Shown here: piece by piece, positions 19,118 through 27,596 of the stretch
How positions within the stretch are numbered: position 1 is the stretch's first letter
Layout: each line of letters opens with the position of its first letter
From: JBMNOI01 sp050942995
GTDB lineage: Bacteria; Chloroflexota; Anaerolineae; UBA1429
Assembly: GCA_050942995.1 (NCBI GenBank)
Contig: JBMNOI010000014.1
Location: 1 to 40,596, forward strand
Direction of reading: 5' to 3'
Length of the DNA stretch: 40,596 nt
Made by a program: the position numbers and the translations under genes
Notes under the pieces: model-generated
What the model saw: the letters and a program-made list of their open reading frames with translations, nothing else
Databases searched by the model: none
What the model was told of the DNA's origin: nothing

Positions 19118-21586
19118 ATGGCCAAACGTTACGATCCAGGCGAAGTCGAGCCGCGCTGGCAGCGTGTATGGGAAGAGAGCGGGCTGTATCGGACGGATCT
19201 GGACCACGCAAAGAACCCGTTCTATAACCTGATGGAGTTCCCCTACCCCTCGGGAGAGGGGTTGCACGTAGGACACGTCTACTCGTTCGGCGGCGCCGAT
19301 GCCTACGGACGCTATCGACGCATGCGCGGCCACGATCTGTTTCAGCCCATGGGGTTCGACGCCTTTGGCATCCACGCCGAGAACTATGCGTTGAAGCAGG
19401 GCGTTCATCCCGCCGACCTGGTGCCGCGGAACGTACGCCGCTTTCGTGAGGAACAACTCAAGCGCATGGGCGCCGCCTTTGACTGGAGCCGCGAGATCAA
19501 CACCACCGACCCGGAGTACTATCGCTGGACGCAGTGGATCTTCCTGCAGCTCTATCGGGGCGGACTGGCCTACCGCGCCAAGGCGCCGGTGAACTGGTGC
19601 CCCTCCTGCCTGACGACGCTGGCCGACGAGCAGGTCATCGGCGGACTCTGCGAGCGCTGTGACACACCCGTAGAGCAGCGCGAGTTGACCCAGTGGTTCC
19701 TGCGGATCACCCGGTACACCGAGCGCCTGCTGGATTTCTCCGGCGCCGAGTTCTCCGAGACGACGCAACGTCTGCAAAGCCACTGGATCGGCCGACGCCG
19801 GGGAGCCGAGATCGACTTTGCCGATGCCGACGGCGGCCCGGAGCGCATCACCGTCTTTTCCACCCGCCCCGACACCCTGTACGGTGCATCGTTCGTCGCT
19901 CTGGCGCCGGAACACCCGGATCTGTCGCTCTGGACGACTCCCGAGCGTCGATCGGCGGTGGAACGTTACGTTCAGCAAGCGCGGAGGCGTTCGGACGCCG
20001 AACGCATGGCCGGCAGTCGCGACAAGACGGGCGAGTTCACCGAGCGATACGTCATCAACCCTGTGAACGGCCGCCGCCTGCCGGTGTGGGTGGCCGATTA
20101 TGTGCTGCCGGGCTTTGGCAGTGGCGCCATATTCGGCACGCCCGCCCATGACGGACGTGACCTGGATTTCGCCCGAGCACATCACCTGCCGATCCGGCCC
20201 GTGGTTCGTCCCCCGGACGATACGCCGACACCGCCCGATAGCGAATCGGCCTACGAGGGTGACGGCACACTCATCCATAGCGGTCCCTATGACGGCATGA
20301 CGGTGGACGAGGCCCAACGCGCCATAGTGGCCGATCTGGCCGCCCGCGGTGTGGCGCGCCCCACCATGGTCTATCGCCTGCGCGACTGGCTGATCTCGCG
20401 CCAGCGTTACTGGGGACCGCCCATTCCCATCATCTATTGCTCCCGATGCGGCGAGGTCCCCGTGCCCGAGGAGGATCTGCCCGTGCGGCTGCCCTACAGC
20501 GAGCAGTTCCGACCGTTGGGCACCGGCGAATCGCCTCTTGAGGCGGTGGACGAGTTCGTTCACACCCACTGCCCGCAGTGTGGCGGGCCGGCCCGCCGCG
20601 AGACCGATGTGTCGGATAACTTTTTGGATTCGGCATGGTACTATCTGCGCTACACCTCTACGGAGCGGCATGATCGCCCCTGGGATAACGAGCGGCTGAT
20701 GCGCTGGCTGCCGGTCCATATGTATATCGGCGGCATCGAACACAGCACCATGCACCACCTGTACGCCCGTTTCATCTGGAAGGCGCTACAGGATCTGGGG
20801 CACATCCCCGCAGAGCTGGGGCCCGAACCGTTTCGGCGACTGCACCTGCACGGCCTGATCATCAAGGACGGCCAGCGCATGAGCAAAAGTCGGGGCAACG
20901 TGGTCGTGCCCGACGAGTATATCGACCGTTACGGCGCCGACGTGCTGCGTGTGTACCTGCTCTTTATGGGGCCGTTCGAGGAGGGGGGCGATTTCCGCGA
21001 TGACGGCATCCACGGCATTGTGCGCTTTTTCGGACGCGCCTGGCGGCTGGCCACTGCGCCGACAAAAGCCCCCCAAGAGCCCCGGGATGCTACCCCCCTG
21101 CAACGCGCCATGCACCGCACCATCCGCAAAGTGACGGAGGATATGGAGGGTCTGGCGTTCAACACCGCCATCGCCGCATTGATGGGCTACCTGAACACCC
21201 TGCAGGAGTGGCAGCATCACGCCCCGGAGGAGGTATGGGATAGAGCCCTCGATTCGTTCATCCTGATGCTGGCGCCGCTGGCACCCCATCTGGCTGAAGA
21301 GATCTGGACGCATCGTGGCAACCCACCGAGCGTTCACCGGCAATCCTGGCCCACATGGGATGACGCACTGACCGAGGAGGAGACGATCACCCTGCCGGTG
21401 CAGGTGGACGGTCGGCTGCGTCACCGGATGGCCGTGCCGGCCGATCTGCCCGAGGAGGAGGCGCGACGTCTGGCCCTTGCCGCGGAACCGGTGCAGCGCC
21501 ATATCGAGGGGCGCGCCGTTCGGCGTACCGTCTATGTGCCGGGGCGACTTATCAACCTGGTGCTGGAACGGAACGACGAGGGGTAG
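19118..21586 (+). CDS. leuS: Leucyl-tRNA synthetase
   Basis: It charges tRNA-Leu with leucine in the cytoplasm. The 822-residue class I enzyme has the HIGH-region PYPSGEGLHVGH (about 42-53) and a zinc-like CxxC pair (NWCPSCLTTL ... GLCERC). The editing domain carries STRPDTLYGASF and GTPAHDGRDLDFA, and the KMSKS-type motif MSKSR is at about 588-592. The C-terminal anticodon-binding domain and tail are complete. The ATG at 19118-19120 is chosen because the family start (MAKRYDPGEVEPRWQ) begins there and AGGAGG lies 9 nt upstream. It is preceded by a leucine leader-peptide attenuator, so expression probably rises when charged tRNA-Leu is scarce. Confidence 0.97.
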   Translation: MAKRYDPGEVEPRWQRVWEESGLYRTDLDHAKNPFYNLMEFPYPSGEGLHVGHVYSFGGADAYGRYRRMRGHDLFQPMGFDAFGIHAENYALKQGVHPADLVPRNVRRFREEQLKRMGAAFDWSREINTTDPEYYRWTQWIFLQLYRGGLAYRAKAPVNWCPSCLTTLADEQVIGGLCERCDTPVEQRELTQWFLRITRYTERLLDFSGAEFSETTQRLQSHWIGRRRGAEIDFADADGGPERITVFSTRPDTLYGASFVALAPEHPDLSLWTTPERRSAVERYVQQARRRSDAERMAGSRDKTGEFTERYVINPVNGRRLPVWVADYVLPGFGSGAIFGTPAHDGRDLDFARAHHLPIRPVVRPPDDTPTPPDSESAYEGDGTLIHSGPYDGMTVDEAQRAIVADLAARGVARPTMVYRLRDWLISRQRYWGPPIPIIYCSRCGEVPVPEEDLPVRLPYSEQFRPLGTGESPLEAVDEFVHTHCPQCGGPARRETDVSDNFLDSAWYYLRYTSTERHDRPWDNERLMRWLPVHMYIGGIEHSTMHHLYARFIWKALQDLGHIPAELGPEPFRRLHLHGLIIKDGQRMSKSRGNVVVPDEYIDRYGADVLRVYLLFMGPFEEGGDFRDDGIHGIVRFFGRAWRLATAPTKAPQEPRDATPLQRAMHRTIRKVTEDMEGLAFNTAIAALMGYLNTLQEWQHHAPEEVWDRALDSFILMLAPLAPHLAEEIWTHRGNPPSVHRQSWPTWDDALTEEETITLPVQVDGRLRHRMAVPADLPEEEARRLALAAEPVQRHIEGRAVRRTVYVPGRLINLVLERNDEG

Positions 21587-21662
21587 GCTAGATGCCTCTG
21601 TTGTCCGGGGTGAACGCATTTGAAACTCGCACACAACGGATGGCTGCTTTTGGGCCCTCACC

Positions 21663-21697
21663 CGGGAGCCGAGCGGTGTACTTACCGCCCGGCTCCC
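21663..21697. repeat. Hairpin-forming inverted repeat (REP-like, left half)
   Basis: GGGAGCCG-A-GCGG pairs with CCGC-C-CGGCTCCC round the loop TGTACTTA, giving 12 paired bases and one mismatch. It directly abuts the perfect palindrome to its right, and the pair looks like a compound REP-type element. Confidence 0.7.
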
Positions 21698-21725
21698 ACC
21701 CTCTCCCACACGTGTGGGAGAGGGT
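21698..21725. repeat. 28-base perfect palindrome (REP-like, right half)
   Basis: ACCCTCTCCCACAC (21698-21711) is followed with no gap by its exact reverse complement (21712-21725). No T-run follows on either strand, so it is not a normal terminator, though it could protect the leuS 3' end. CCCTCTCCC/GGGAGAGGG palindromes resemble intergenic REP sequences seen in several bacterial groups. Confidence 0.8.
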
Positions 21726-21795
21726 CGCTGTTGGGCGATTTGCCGCTTGGAGCATGGTCAAGTCGTTCCAAAGCCAAATGCGATCGCCCTGCCTG

Positions 21796-21824
21796 TTGCC
21801 CCACACGCCGGGCCATGCTAGAAT
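21796..21824 (+). promoter_or_regulatory. fmt promoter
   Basis: The -35 TTGCCC (21796-21801) and -10 TAGAAT (21819-21824) are 17 nt apart, with a TG one base before the -10. The start site would be near 21831, leaving a 26-nt leader that contains the GAGAGGAG ribosome site. Confidence 0.55.
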
Positions 21825-21856
21825 CGGGCGAACGCATGTTACGAGAGGAGTAACCC

Positions 21857-22789
21857 ATGGCCCGAGTGGTATTTCTGGGCACCCCCGAATTCGGCGTGCC
21901 CGTGCTGGAGGCGTTGCATCGCCATCATGAGGTGGTGGCCGTCGTGACCCAGCCCGATCGTCCGTCGGGGCGGGGGCGGCGTCTGGTGGCGCCGCCCATC
22001 AAAGAGAGGGCGCTGGACCTGGGGCTGCCGGTGATGCAACCCGCATCATTGCGCCGGGACCGCGCCGCGGTCGCCGCGTTGCGGGAGCTGGACGCCGATC
22101 TGTTCGTCATCGCCGCCTACGGGCAGATCCTGCGTCAGGAGGTGCTCGATATCCCGTGCCACGGCTGCATCGGCGTCCATGCCTCACTGCTGCCGGCCTG
22201 GCGGGGCGCGGCGCCCATCGCCGCCGCCATCCTCCACGGCGAGTCCGAGACGGGCATCACCCTGATGCTAACCGACGCCGGGATGGATACCGGCGCCATC
22301 ATCGCCCAACGTCGCCTTACCATCGCGCCCGATGATACGACGGCGACTCTTTCGGCGCGGTTGGCCGAGCTGGGCGCTGAGCTGCTCATCGACACGCTTC
22401 CCGACTGGCTGGCCGGCGCGATCCAGGCTCAGCCTCAGGATGACGACGCGGCGACCTATGCGCCTCCCTTTGATAAATCGGCAGGGCACATCGATTGGAG
22501 CCGCACAGCCGGCGAGATCGACCGGTTGATCCGCGCCATGACGCCCTGGCCCGGCGCTTTTACATCGCTACAGGGTAAAAACCTGCACATTCTACGCGCA
22601 CAGCCACTGCCCGACCATCACACATCCGAGGAGCCGGGCACCGTCATCGAGACGGAGGAGGGCCCCGGCGTCGCCACCGGCCACGGCGTTTTGCTTCTGC
22701 GCGAGGTGCAGATCGAGGGAAAACGACCGGTCGCCGCCGACGCTTTTGCCCGCGGCCGCCGCGACCTGTTCGGTAGTATGTTGAGCTGA
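21857..22789 (+). CDS. fmt: Methionyl-tRNA formyltransferase
   Basis: Fmt formylates initiator Met-tRNA. The 310-residue protein has the usual N-terminal formyltransferase domain (FLGTPEFGVPVLEAL; SLLPAWRGAAPI; TDAGMDTGAII) and a C-terminal OB-type domain. His108 and Asp144 of the catalytic set are present, but the Asn expected two residues before the His is Gly106 (GCIGVHASLLP, codon GGC). The rest of the motif is intact. GAGAGGAG precedes the ATG. lipB begins 15 nt after the stop, so fmt, lipB and the amidohydrolase gene form a likely operon. Confidence 0.93.
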   Translation: MARVVFLGTPEFGVPVLEALHRHHEVVAVVTQPDRPSGRGRRLVAPPIKERALDLGLPVMQPASLRRDRAAVAALRELDADLFVIAAYGQILRQEVLDIPCHGCIGVHASLLPAWRGAAPIAAAILHGESETGITLMLTDAGMDTGAIIAQRRLTIAPDDTTATLSARLAELGAELLIDTLPDWLAGAIQAQPQDDDAATYAPPFDKSAGHIDWSRTAGEIDRLIRAMTPWPGAFTSLQGKNLHILRAQPLPDHHTSEEPGTVIETEEGPGVATGHGVLLLREVQIEGKRPVAADAFARGRRDLFGSMLS

Positions 22790-22804
22790 ATCAAGGAGAA
22801 CTCG

Positions 22805-23548
22805 TTGAACGACAGACAGATCTGGCTGGTCGAGATGGGCATAGAGCCCTATGGCCCCGTTCACGCCCTGCAACACAATCTGGTCGCATGGCGTCGACAG
22901 GGAGTGGTACAGGATACCCTCCTGCTGCTGGAGCATACGCCGGTGATCACCCTGGGGCGCCGGGGCGATCCGGAGCACATCCTGGCCTCGCCCGAATACC
23001 TGCAGCGCGAGGGCATCGAGGTGCACCGTATCGAACGCGGCGGTGATGTGACCTATCACGGCCCCGGACAGATCGTCGGCTACCCCATCCTTCGCCTGGC
23101 CGACTATGGCCTCGGCGTCAGCGACTATATGCACCGCCTGGAAGAGGTCATCATCCGCACGCTGGCCGACTGGCGCCTGGATGCCCGACGTCGTGAGGAG
23201 TATATCGGCGTATGGGTGGGCACAAACAAGATCGCCGCGCTGGGCGTGCGCATTCGCCACGGCATATCGTTTCACGGGTTCGCCCTGAATGTTGCCCCGA
23301 ATATGAACCATTGGGCCTGCATCGTGCCCTGTGGCATCACCGACGGCGGCGTGACCGCCATCGCCCATGAGCTGCCCGATGCGCCGTCCCTACCCGATGT
23401 TCGCCGCCGGCTGGCCCACCATCTGGCCGGATTGTTCGGCGCCACAATGGGGCCAATCTCCCTCGATCAATTGTACGACCGCGTGCGGCGGGCCGGCGGC
23501 ACGGTTCCGCCACCCGGCGAGCACGTATCTCCGACACCCCCTCTGTGA
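22805..23548 (+). CDS. lipB: Octanoyl-[ACP]:protein N-octanoyltransferase
   Basis: LipB moves octanoate from acyl carrier protein to lipoyl domains, the first step of lipoic acid synthesis. The 247-residue protein has RGGDVTYHGPGQ (about 78-89), the catalytic Lys in GTNKIAALGVRI (about 142) and the catalytic Cys in IVPCGI (about 176). The TTG start at 22805-22807 has AAGGAGA upstream with about 5 nt spacing. lipA is not in the window, but a dihydrolipoyl dehydrogenase that works with lipoylated complexes lies at 34.6-36.0 kb. The following gene begins 4 nt after the stop. Confidence 0.95.
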   Translation: MNDRQIWLVEMGIEPYGPVHALQHNLVAWRRQGVVQDTLLLLEHTPVITLGRRGDPEHILASPEYLQREGIEVHRIERGGDVTYHGPGQIVGYPILRLADYGLGVSDYMHRLEEVIIRTLADWRLDARRREEYIGVWVGTNKIAALGVRIRHGISFHGFALNVAPNMNHWACIVPCGITDGGVTAIAHELPDAPSLPDVRRRLAHHLAGLFGATMGPISLDQLYDRVRRAGGTVPPPGEHVSPTPPL

Positions 23549-23552
23549 GGCC

Positions 23553-24995
23553 ATGACCATGCCACAATCCATCGACACGTTGATCGTTCATGCCCACCTG
23601 TTCACCATGGCCGGCGACGGCGTGGGCTATGTGCCCGACGGTGCGCTGGCCGTCCAAAAGGGCCGCATCCTGGCGGCGGGCGCGACCGACGAGTTGACCG
23701 GGCGTTATGTCGCCCGGGAGACGCTGGACGCCACCGGATGCGCCGTGCTGCCCGGCCTGATCGACGCGCACATGCATACACCGCTGGCCATCCTTCGCGG
23801 CATCGCGCAGGATGTCGCCCACTGGATGCAACGCGCCCTGGCGCCCTACAGTCGCAATCTCGACGACGGCGCCCGTCTGGCCGGTTGTCGTCTCAACGCG
23901 ATCGAGGCGCTCAAAGCCGGCACCACCACCCACGTGGATTATACGGCGCCGTTCGACGGTTGGGCCGAGTTTTACGCCTCCCTGGGCGTGCGGGCGCGGC
24001 TCACGCCCCTGATCAGCGCCCTGCCCACCGGCGGCATGGCCGGGTGGAAGTTGGGCGACCTCTATCCTCTGGACGATGCCACCGGCCGGGAACGGATCGA
24101 CGCCGCCATGGCCTTTGTCCGTGAGTGGCACGGCGCTCAGGACGGCCGCGTCACGGCGATGATCGGCCCTCAGGCCCCCGACATGCTGTCGCGCGAGCAG
24201 TTGCTGCAGATCAAGCGCCTGGCGCAGCGCGAAGGGTTGATGATCCATATGCACGTGGCCCAGGGAGATCGCGAGATCGAGCAGATGCTCAAGCGTTACG
24301 GGCGACGCACGCCCGACTATCTGGCCGATCTGGGCTATCTGGACGATCAGTTGCTGGCGGTGCACCTCACCGAGGCAACCGATGAGGAGGCGGCCATGAT
24401 CGCCCGCTCCGGAGCGCGAATGGCCCTCTGCTCGGGCAGCATCGGCATCATCGACGGCATCGTGCCACCGGCGCATGCGTTCCGTCAGGCCGGCGGATTG
24501 GTGGCGCTGGGATCGGATCAGGCCGCGGGCAACAACTGCAACAACATATTCAACGAGATCAAGCTCACCGCCCTGTTCAACAAGATTCGCCACCGCGACC
24601 CCACCGTCATGCCCGCGTGGGAGGTGCTGCGTATGGCCACCATCGAGGGAGCCAGAGCGATAGGATTGGGAGACGAGGTGGGCTCGCTGGAGGTGGGCAA
24701 AAAGGCCGACCTGATCACGGTCGATCTGAGGCATCCCAACCTCTCGCCGGTGCTGCTGGAGCCGGTGCGCAACATCGTGCCCAATCTGGTCTATGCCGCC
24801 AGCGGCCACGAGGTGCGCGACGTCATGGTGGACGGCCGCTTGCTGGTGCGTGACGGGCAGGTGCTGGTTGCCGATGAGGCGGCCATCCGCGCCGAGGCCC
24901 AGATCGAGGCCGCCCGCATCGCCAAACGCGTCGCCGCCGACCCCGTCTACCGGGACATGGTTCTGCTAGAGGCGATGGAAAAAGGCTGGCTGTAG
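23553..24995 (+). CDS. TrzA/AtzA-like amidohydrolase (possible deaminase)
   Basis: This 480-residue member of the amidohydrolase superfamily has the metal motif PGLIDAHMHTPLAI (HxH), a third His in MIHMHVAQ and a fourth in LLAVHLTEA. The metal-binding Asp is in VALGSDQAAGNNCNN, and the composite-domain end is GSLEVGKKADLITVDL. The layout resembles the cytosine, guanine, SAH/MTA deaminase and chlorohydrolase group. The order of residues after the Asp (NNCNN) fits deaminase-like members, but I cannot name the substrate. ATGs at 23553 and 23559 are both possible; GAGG suits the second better. It lies 4 nt after lipB and is probably co-transcribed. Confidence 0.82.
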   Translation: MTMPQSIDTLIVHAHLFTMAGDGVGYVPDGALAVQKGRILAAGATDELTGRYVARETLDATGCAVLPGLIDAHMHTPLAILRGIAQDVAHWMQRALAPYSRNLDDGARLAGCRLNAIEALKAGTTTHVDYTAPFDGWAEFYASLGVRARLTPLISALPTGGMAGWKLGDLYPLDDATGRERIDAAMAFVREWHGAQDGRVTAMIGPQAPDMLSREQLLQIKRLAQREGLMIHMHVAQGDREIEQMLKRYGRRTPDYLADLGYLDDQLLAVHLTEATDEEAAMIARSGARMALCSGSIGIIDGIVPPAHAFRQAGGLVALGSDQAAGNNCNNIFNEIKLTALFNKIRHRDPTVMPAWEVLRMATIEGARAIGLGDEVGSLEVGKKADLITVDLRHPNLSPVLLEPVRNIVPNLVYAASGHEVRDVMVDGRLLVRDGQVLVADEAAIRAEAQIEAARIAKRVAADPVYRDMVLLEAMEKGWL

Positions 24996-25062
24996 AGCGC
25001 CACATCTCGGCGCTCCGATGATCGCCCGGATCGACAAGACGACGAACGGTCGATGCGCCGTT

Positions 25063-25971
25063 CTATTCGTCCGGATTCACCGCCACACAGAGCTCACCCG
25101 TCCTCCCCGACCACCATGCGCGGCCCATGCGCGGCGTATTAAAGGCGATGCCGACGCGCCCCTGCGGATCCAGCACGATGATGCCCGCCTGGCCGCCGGT
25201 ACGTCGCGCCAGATCGGCGATACACGCATCGGCCGCCTCCTGAGGCGTGCAGCCCGCGGCCATCCGCTCCAGCGCGCCACGGGCCATCACGACCCGTAGA
25301 ATGGCCTCTCCCTCTCCGGTCGAGGCCGCAGCGCCCACGGCGTCATCGGCATAGTAGCCGCACCCCGGGCAGGGCACGTCGCCCACTCGACCCGGCAGCT
25401 TGAATGGCCTCCCGCCGGTGGAGACGCCGGCAACCAGATGCCCGGTGACGTCCAGCGCCACAGCGCCCACCGTATCGCTCACCGGCCAGCGCGTGGGCTC
25501 TGCGCGACTCTGCCGATATTCCTGCCAGGCACGGATCTCGCGTTCGACGGCCAGGCGCTCGATCCCGCAGCGCTCCATCCCCTGGGCCACGGCAAAGCGC
25601 GACGCCCCCTCCCCGATAATAAAGACATGCTCGCTCTCCATCACCCGTCGCGCCAGCGTAATGGGATGGGCGATATCGCACACGCCGGCCACAGCGCCCA
25701 CCTGCAAATCGGCGCCCTCCATCAGGCCGGCGTCCATTTCGATCACGCCATCGGCGTTCAGAAACGATCCCCGCCCGGCATCAAAGGCGTCGTCATCCTC
25801 CATGAAGCAGATGGCCGCCTCTACCGCGTCTTCGGCCGTTCCGCCACGGGTGAGGATCCCCATCCCGATCTCGGCGGCGCGTCGGCAGCCCCGACGAAAG
25901 GGCTCGACCAGCTCATCAGGAATGGCTCCGGCGCCTCCGTGTACGACGATGGTCGGCTGCACGGTCATCAT
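25063..25971 (-). CDS. Isoaspartyl peptidase/L-asparaginase (Ntn hydrolase)
   Basis: This plant-type asparaginase is a self-cleaving Ntn hydrolase that removes isoaspartyl residues or splits asparagine. The 302-residue protein starts VVHGGAGAIPDE and has DAGRGSFLNADGVIEMDA. The autocleavage site is SDTVGAVALD, with Thr167 as nucleophile, followed by STGGRPFKLPGRVGD and ASTGEGEAILR. All these are standard for the family. The ATG at 25969-25971 is chosen because GAGG lies 6 nt upstream. It is the last gene of a PfkB kinase - PH protein - peptidase group and converges on the amidohydrolase gene. Confidence 0.93.
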   Translation of the reverse strand: MMTVQPTIVVHGGAGAIPDELVEPFRRGCRRAAEIGMGILTRGGTAEDAVEAAICFMEDDDAFDAGRGSFLNADGVIEMDAGLMEGADLQVGAVAGVCDIAHPITLARRVMESEHVFIIGEGASRFAVAQGMERCGIERLAVEREIRAWQEYRQSRAEPTRWPVSDTVGAVALDVTGHLVAGVSTGGRPFKLPGRVGDVPCPGCGYYADDAVGAAASTGEGEAILRVVMARGALERMAAGCTPQEAADACIADLARRTGGQAGIIVLDPQGRVGIAFNTPRMGRAWWSGRTGELCVAVNPDE

Positions 25972-26066
25972 CTCTTGCCTCGCTCCTGTGCAACGTTGTA
26001 CGAAAAGATTGAGCACCCCACCGGGCGATATATCGAGCACACCCCGGCGGGCGAACTGCCGCTGCT

Positions 26067-26462
26067 TCACCCGACCCGAATCACGGGATTTGCCCCCCTC
26101 AGCCGATCGATAAAGCCCACCTCATCCCGGGGAGAGATCAGGACGAGGCCCTGCTCGCCGTATCGGATCTCCAGCCTGTCTAGCGAAAGGGCGAACGATG
26201 CCAGGGGATTATGAGTTTTCCTCACGCTGACGATCTCGTTCAGCTCGACCACCCGGCGAAAGGGTCCGCATCGAACGATCAACTCATCGCCCGCGATCGT
26301 GTATGCCGTGCCAAACCACATCCATGCCCAGAGCGCGGTCATGAGAAACGTAATGCCAATGACGAGAACAGAGCCCGAGGTGGCCGCGCTTACCATTCCC
26401 AGGGTCACGCTGCTCCAAACCAGCAGCCCGAGCCATAGATCTCGCTTTGAGGGAAAGGTCAT
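26067..26462 (-). CDS. Small bacterial PH-domain (bPH_6-like) membrane protein
   Basis: This 131-residue protein has two hydrophobic segments near the N-terminus (about 10-27 and 31-52). A bacterial PH-like domain follows: GTAYTIAGDELIVRCGPF, VVELNEIVSVRKTHNPLASFALSLDRLEIRYG in two parts, and a final ISPRDEVGFIDRL. The NPLASFALSLDRLEI stretch is a good match to the bPH_6 (DUF1200) pattern. Function is unknown. Its ATG overlaps the PfkB stop by 4 nt, so it is translated from the same message. Confidence 0.82.
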   Translation of the reverse strand: MTFPSKRDLWLGLLVWSSVTLGMVSAATSGSVLVIGITFLMTALWAWMWFGTAYTIAGDELIVRCGPFRRVVELNEIVSVRKTHNPLASFALSLDRLEIRYGEQGLVLISPRDEVGFIDRLRGANPVIRVG

Positions 26463-27427
26463 CGCTTGAGGCTTGCGTCGAGCGGGCGCCCCTGAGCGGC
26501 CATGAATTCACGCACCTCATCCAGGCTAAAGGTGCCCTCCATGGGGCCGAGACGCGTCGTAGCCAGCGCCCCCACCGCGTTCGCCAGCAGGCCGGCCTGA
26601 GCCAGCGGCCAGCCGAGCGAGAGGCCGACCAGCAGCGCGGCGCCGTAACAATCTCCCGCGCCGGTAGGGTCTACCTCGTCCACCTTGTAGGGCGGAACCT
26701 CGATGACCTCATCCGCGCTGTAGAGCGTCGACCCCTGTGCTCCACGCTTGAGCGCCACCAGTTTCACGCCACGAGAAAGCAGATGGGCCACGCCCTCGTC
26801 CGGAGTCGATTCTCCGGTGAGGGTCAGCAGCTCTTCACCGCTGGGCAACACGATATCGGCCACCCGCAGGATCGGCTCACAAACGGCACGGATCTCTTCC
26901 AACGGCATCAATTCCGGACGCAGATTAGGGTCCAGACTCACCGTGCCCCCCTGAGCGTGCACCGTCGCCGCCACAGCATAGCAGGTTGCCCGCATCGCCT
27001 CGCTCGAACTGAGCGACGAGCCCATCACGTGCAGATAGCGCACATCGCTCAGAAAATTCGCAGGAATCTGTTCCACATCCATCTCTACCGCCGCCGATTG
27101 GGCCATGTGAAACACGAAGGAACGCTCGCCATTGGAGCGATAGGCCACAAAAGCGATGCCGGTGAGGCGGTCAGACACGCGACGCACGGCCGAGCAATCG
27201 ATACCGTCGGCCAGCAGCCGGTTGACGATGCAGTCGCCAAAGGCATCCTCTCCCACGCTGCCGATGAATCCCACCAAAGCGCCCAGGCGAGCGGCAGCGC
27301 TGGCGAAAATAGCCGGCGCCCCGCTGGGATAGGGGCCGGAAAACTCGGCCGGACGATCCAACGGGCGATCACGCTCGGTGCGCATGATCTCGACCAGCGC
27401 CTCACCCACAGAGACGATATGGGGCAT
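26459..27427 (-). CDS. PfkB-family sugar kinase
   Basis: This 322-residue ribokinase-type protein starts VSVGEALVEIMR. It has the first PfkB signature region GAPAIFASAAARLGA and the second, DPTGAGDCYGAALL (about 253-266), with the catalytic Asp. The N-terminus resembles 2-keto-3-deoxygluconate or tagatose kinases, but the substrate cannot be fixed by eye. The ATG has GGGAGG 8 nt upstream. A good promoter lies at 27470-27498, back to back with that of the NfeD-type gene. Confidence 0.9.
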   Translation of the reverse strand: MPHIVSVGEALVEIMRTERDRPLDRPAEFSGPYPSGAPAIFASAAARLGALVGFIGSVGEDAFGDCIVNRLLADGIDCSAVRRVSDRLTGIAFVAYRSNGERSFVFHMAQSAAVEMDVEQIPANFLSDVRYLHVMGSSLSSSEAMRATCYAVAATVHAQGGTVSLDPNLRPELMPLEEIRAVCEPILRVADIVLPSGEELLTLTGESTPDEGVAHLLSRGVKLVALKRGAQGSTLYSADEVIEVPPYKVDEVDPTGAGDCYGAALLVGLSLGWPLAQAGLLANAVGALATTRLGPMEGTFSLDEVREFMAAQGRPLDASLKR

Positions 27428-27469
27428 GGGGATTACCTCCCGGACTGAGATGAAATGGGCAATGTGCTC

Positions 27470-27498
27470 ATTGTAGCGACGCCCCCTATCAACGTCAA
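27470..27498 (-). promoter_or_regulatory. Promoter of the PfkB operon
   Basis: On the minus strand -35 TTGACG (27498-27493) and -10 TACAAT (27475-27470) are 17 nt apart, each one base from consensus. The leader is about 35 nt. Confidence 0.75.
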
Positions 27499-27516
27499 AG
27501 GCCGCTGCACAGCTTG

Positions 27517-27545
27517 TTGTCGAAGGGCGATCGTTGGGTTATAAT
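27517..27545 (+). promoter_or_regulatory. Promoter of the NfeD/SPFH operon
   Basis: -35 TTGTCG (27517-27522), 17-nt spacer, perfect -10 TATAAT (27540-27545). It points away from the PfkB promoter 19 nt to its left, so one divergent control region serves both operons. Confidence 0.7.
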
Positions 27546-27596
27546 GAGAACACACGTTCCGTGGCCCTACCCATCCCGACAATGAAGGGAGGCCGC

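Larger units (their letters stand above)
21587..21856. other. Intergenic region between leuS and fmt with palindromic elements
   Basis: The 270 bases hold two strong inverted repeats (21663-21697 and 21698-21725) and the fmt promoter. Short frames on either strand here have no ribosome site or recognisable product. Confidence 0.6.

Noticed and set aside
19040..20758. Minus-strand frame of 572 codons across leuS
   Set aside because: It lies wholly antisense to a clear leucyl-tRNA synthetase and starts and ends without signals; GC-rich codon use leaves such shadows open.
21592..21930. Plus-strand frame of 112 codons between leuS and fmt
   Set aside because: It runs through the palindromes and the fmt start, has no ribosome site and no family.
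23337..24809. Minus-strand frame of 490 codons across lipB and the amidohydrolase
   Set aside because: Antisense to two well-supported genes.
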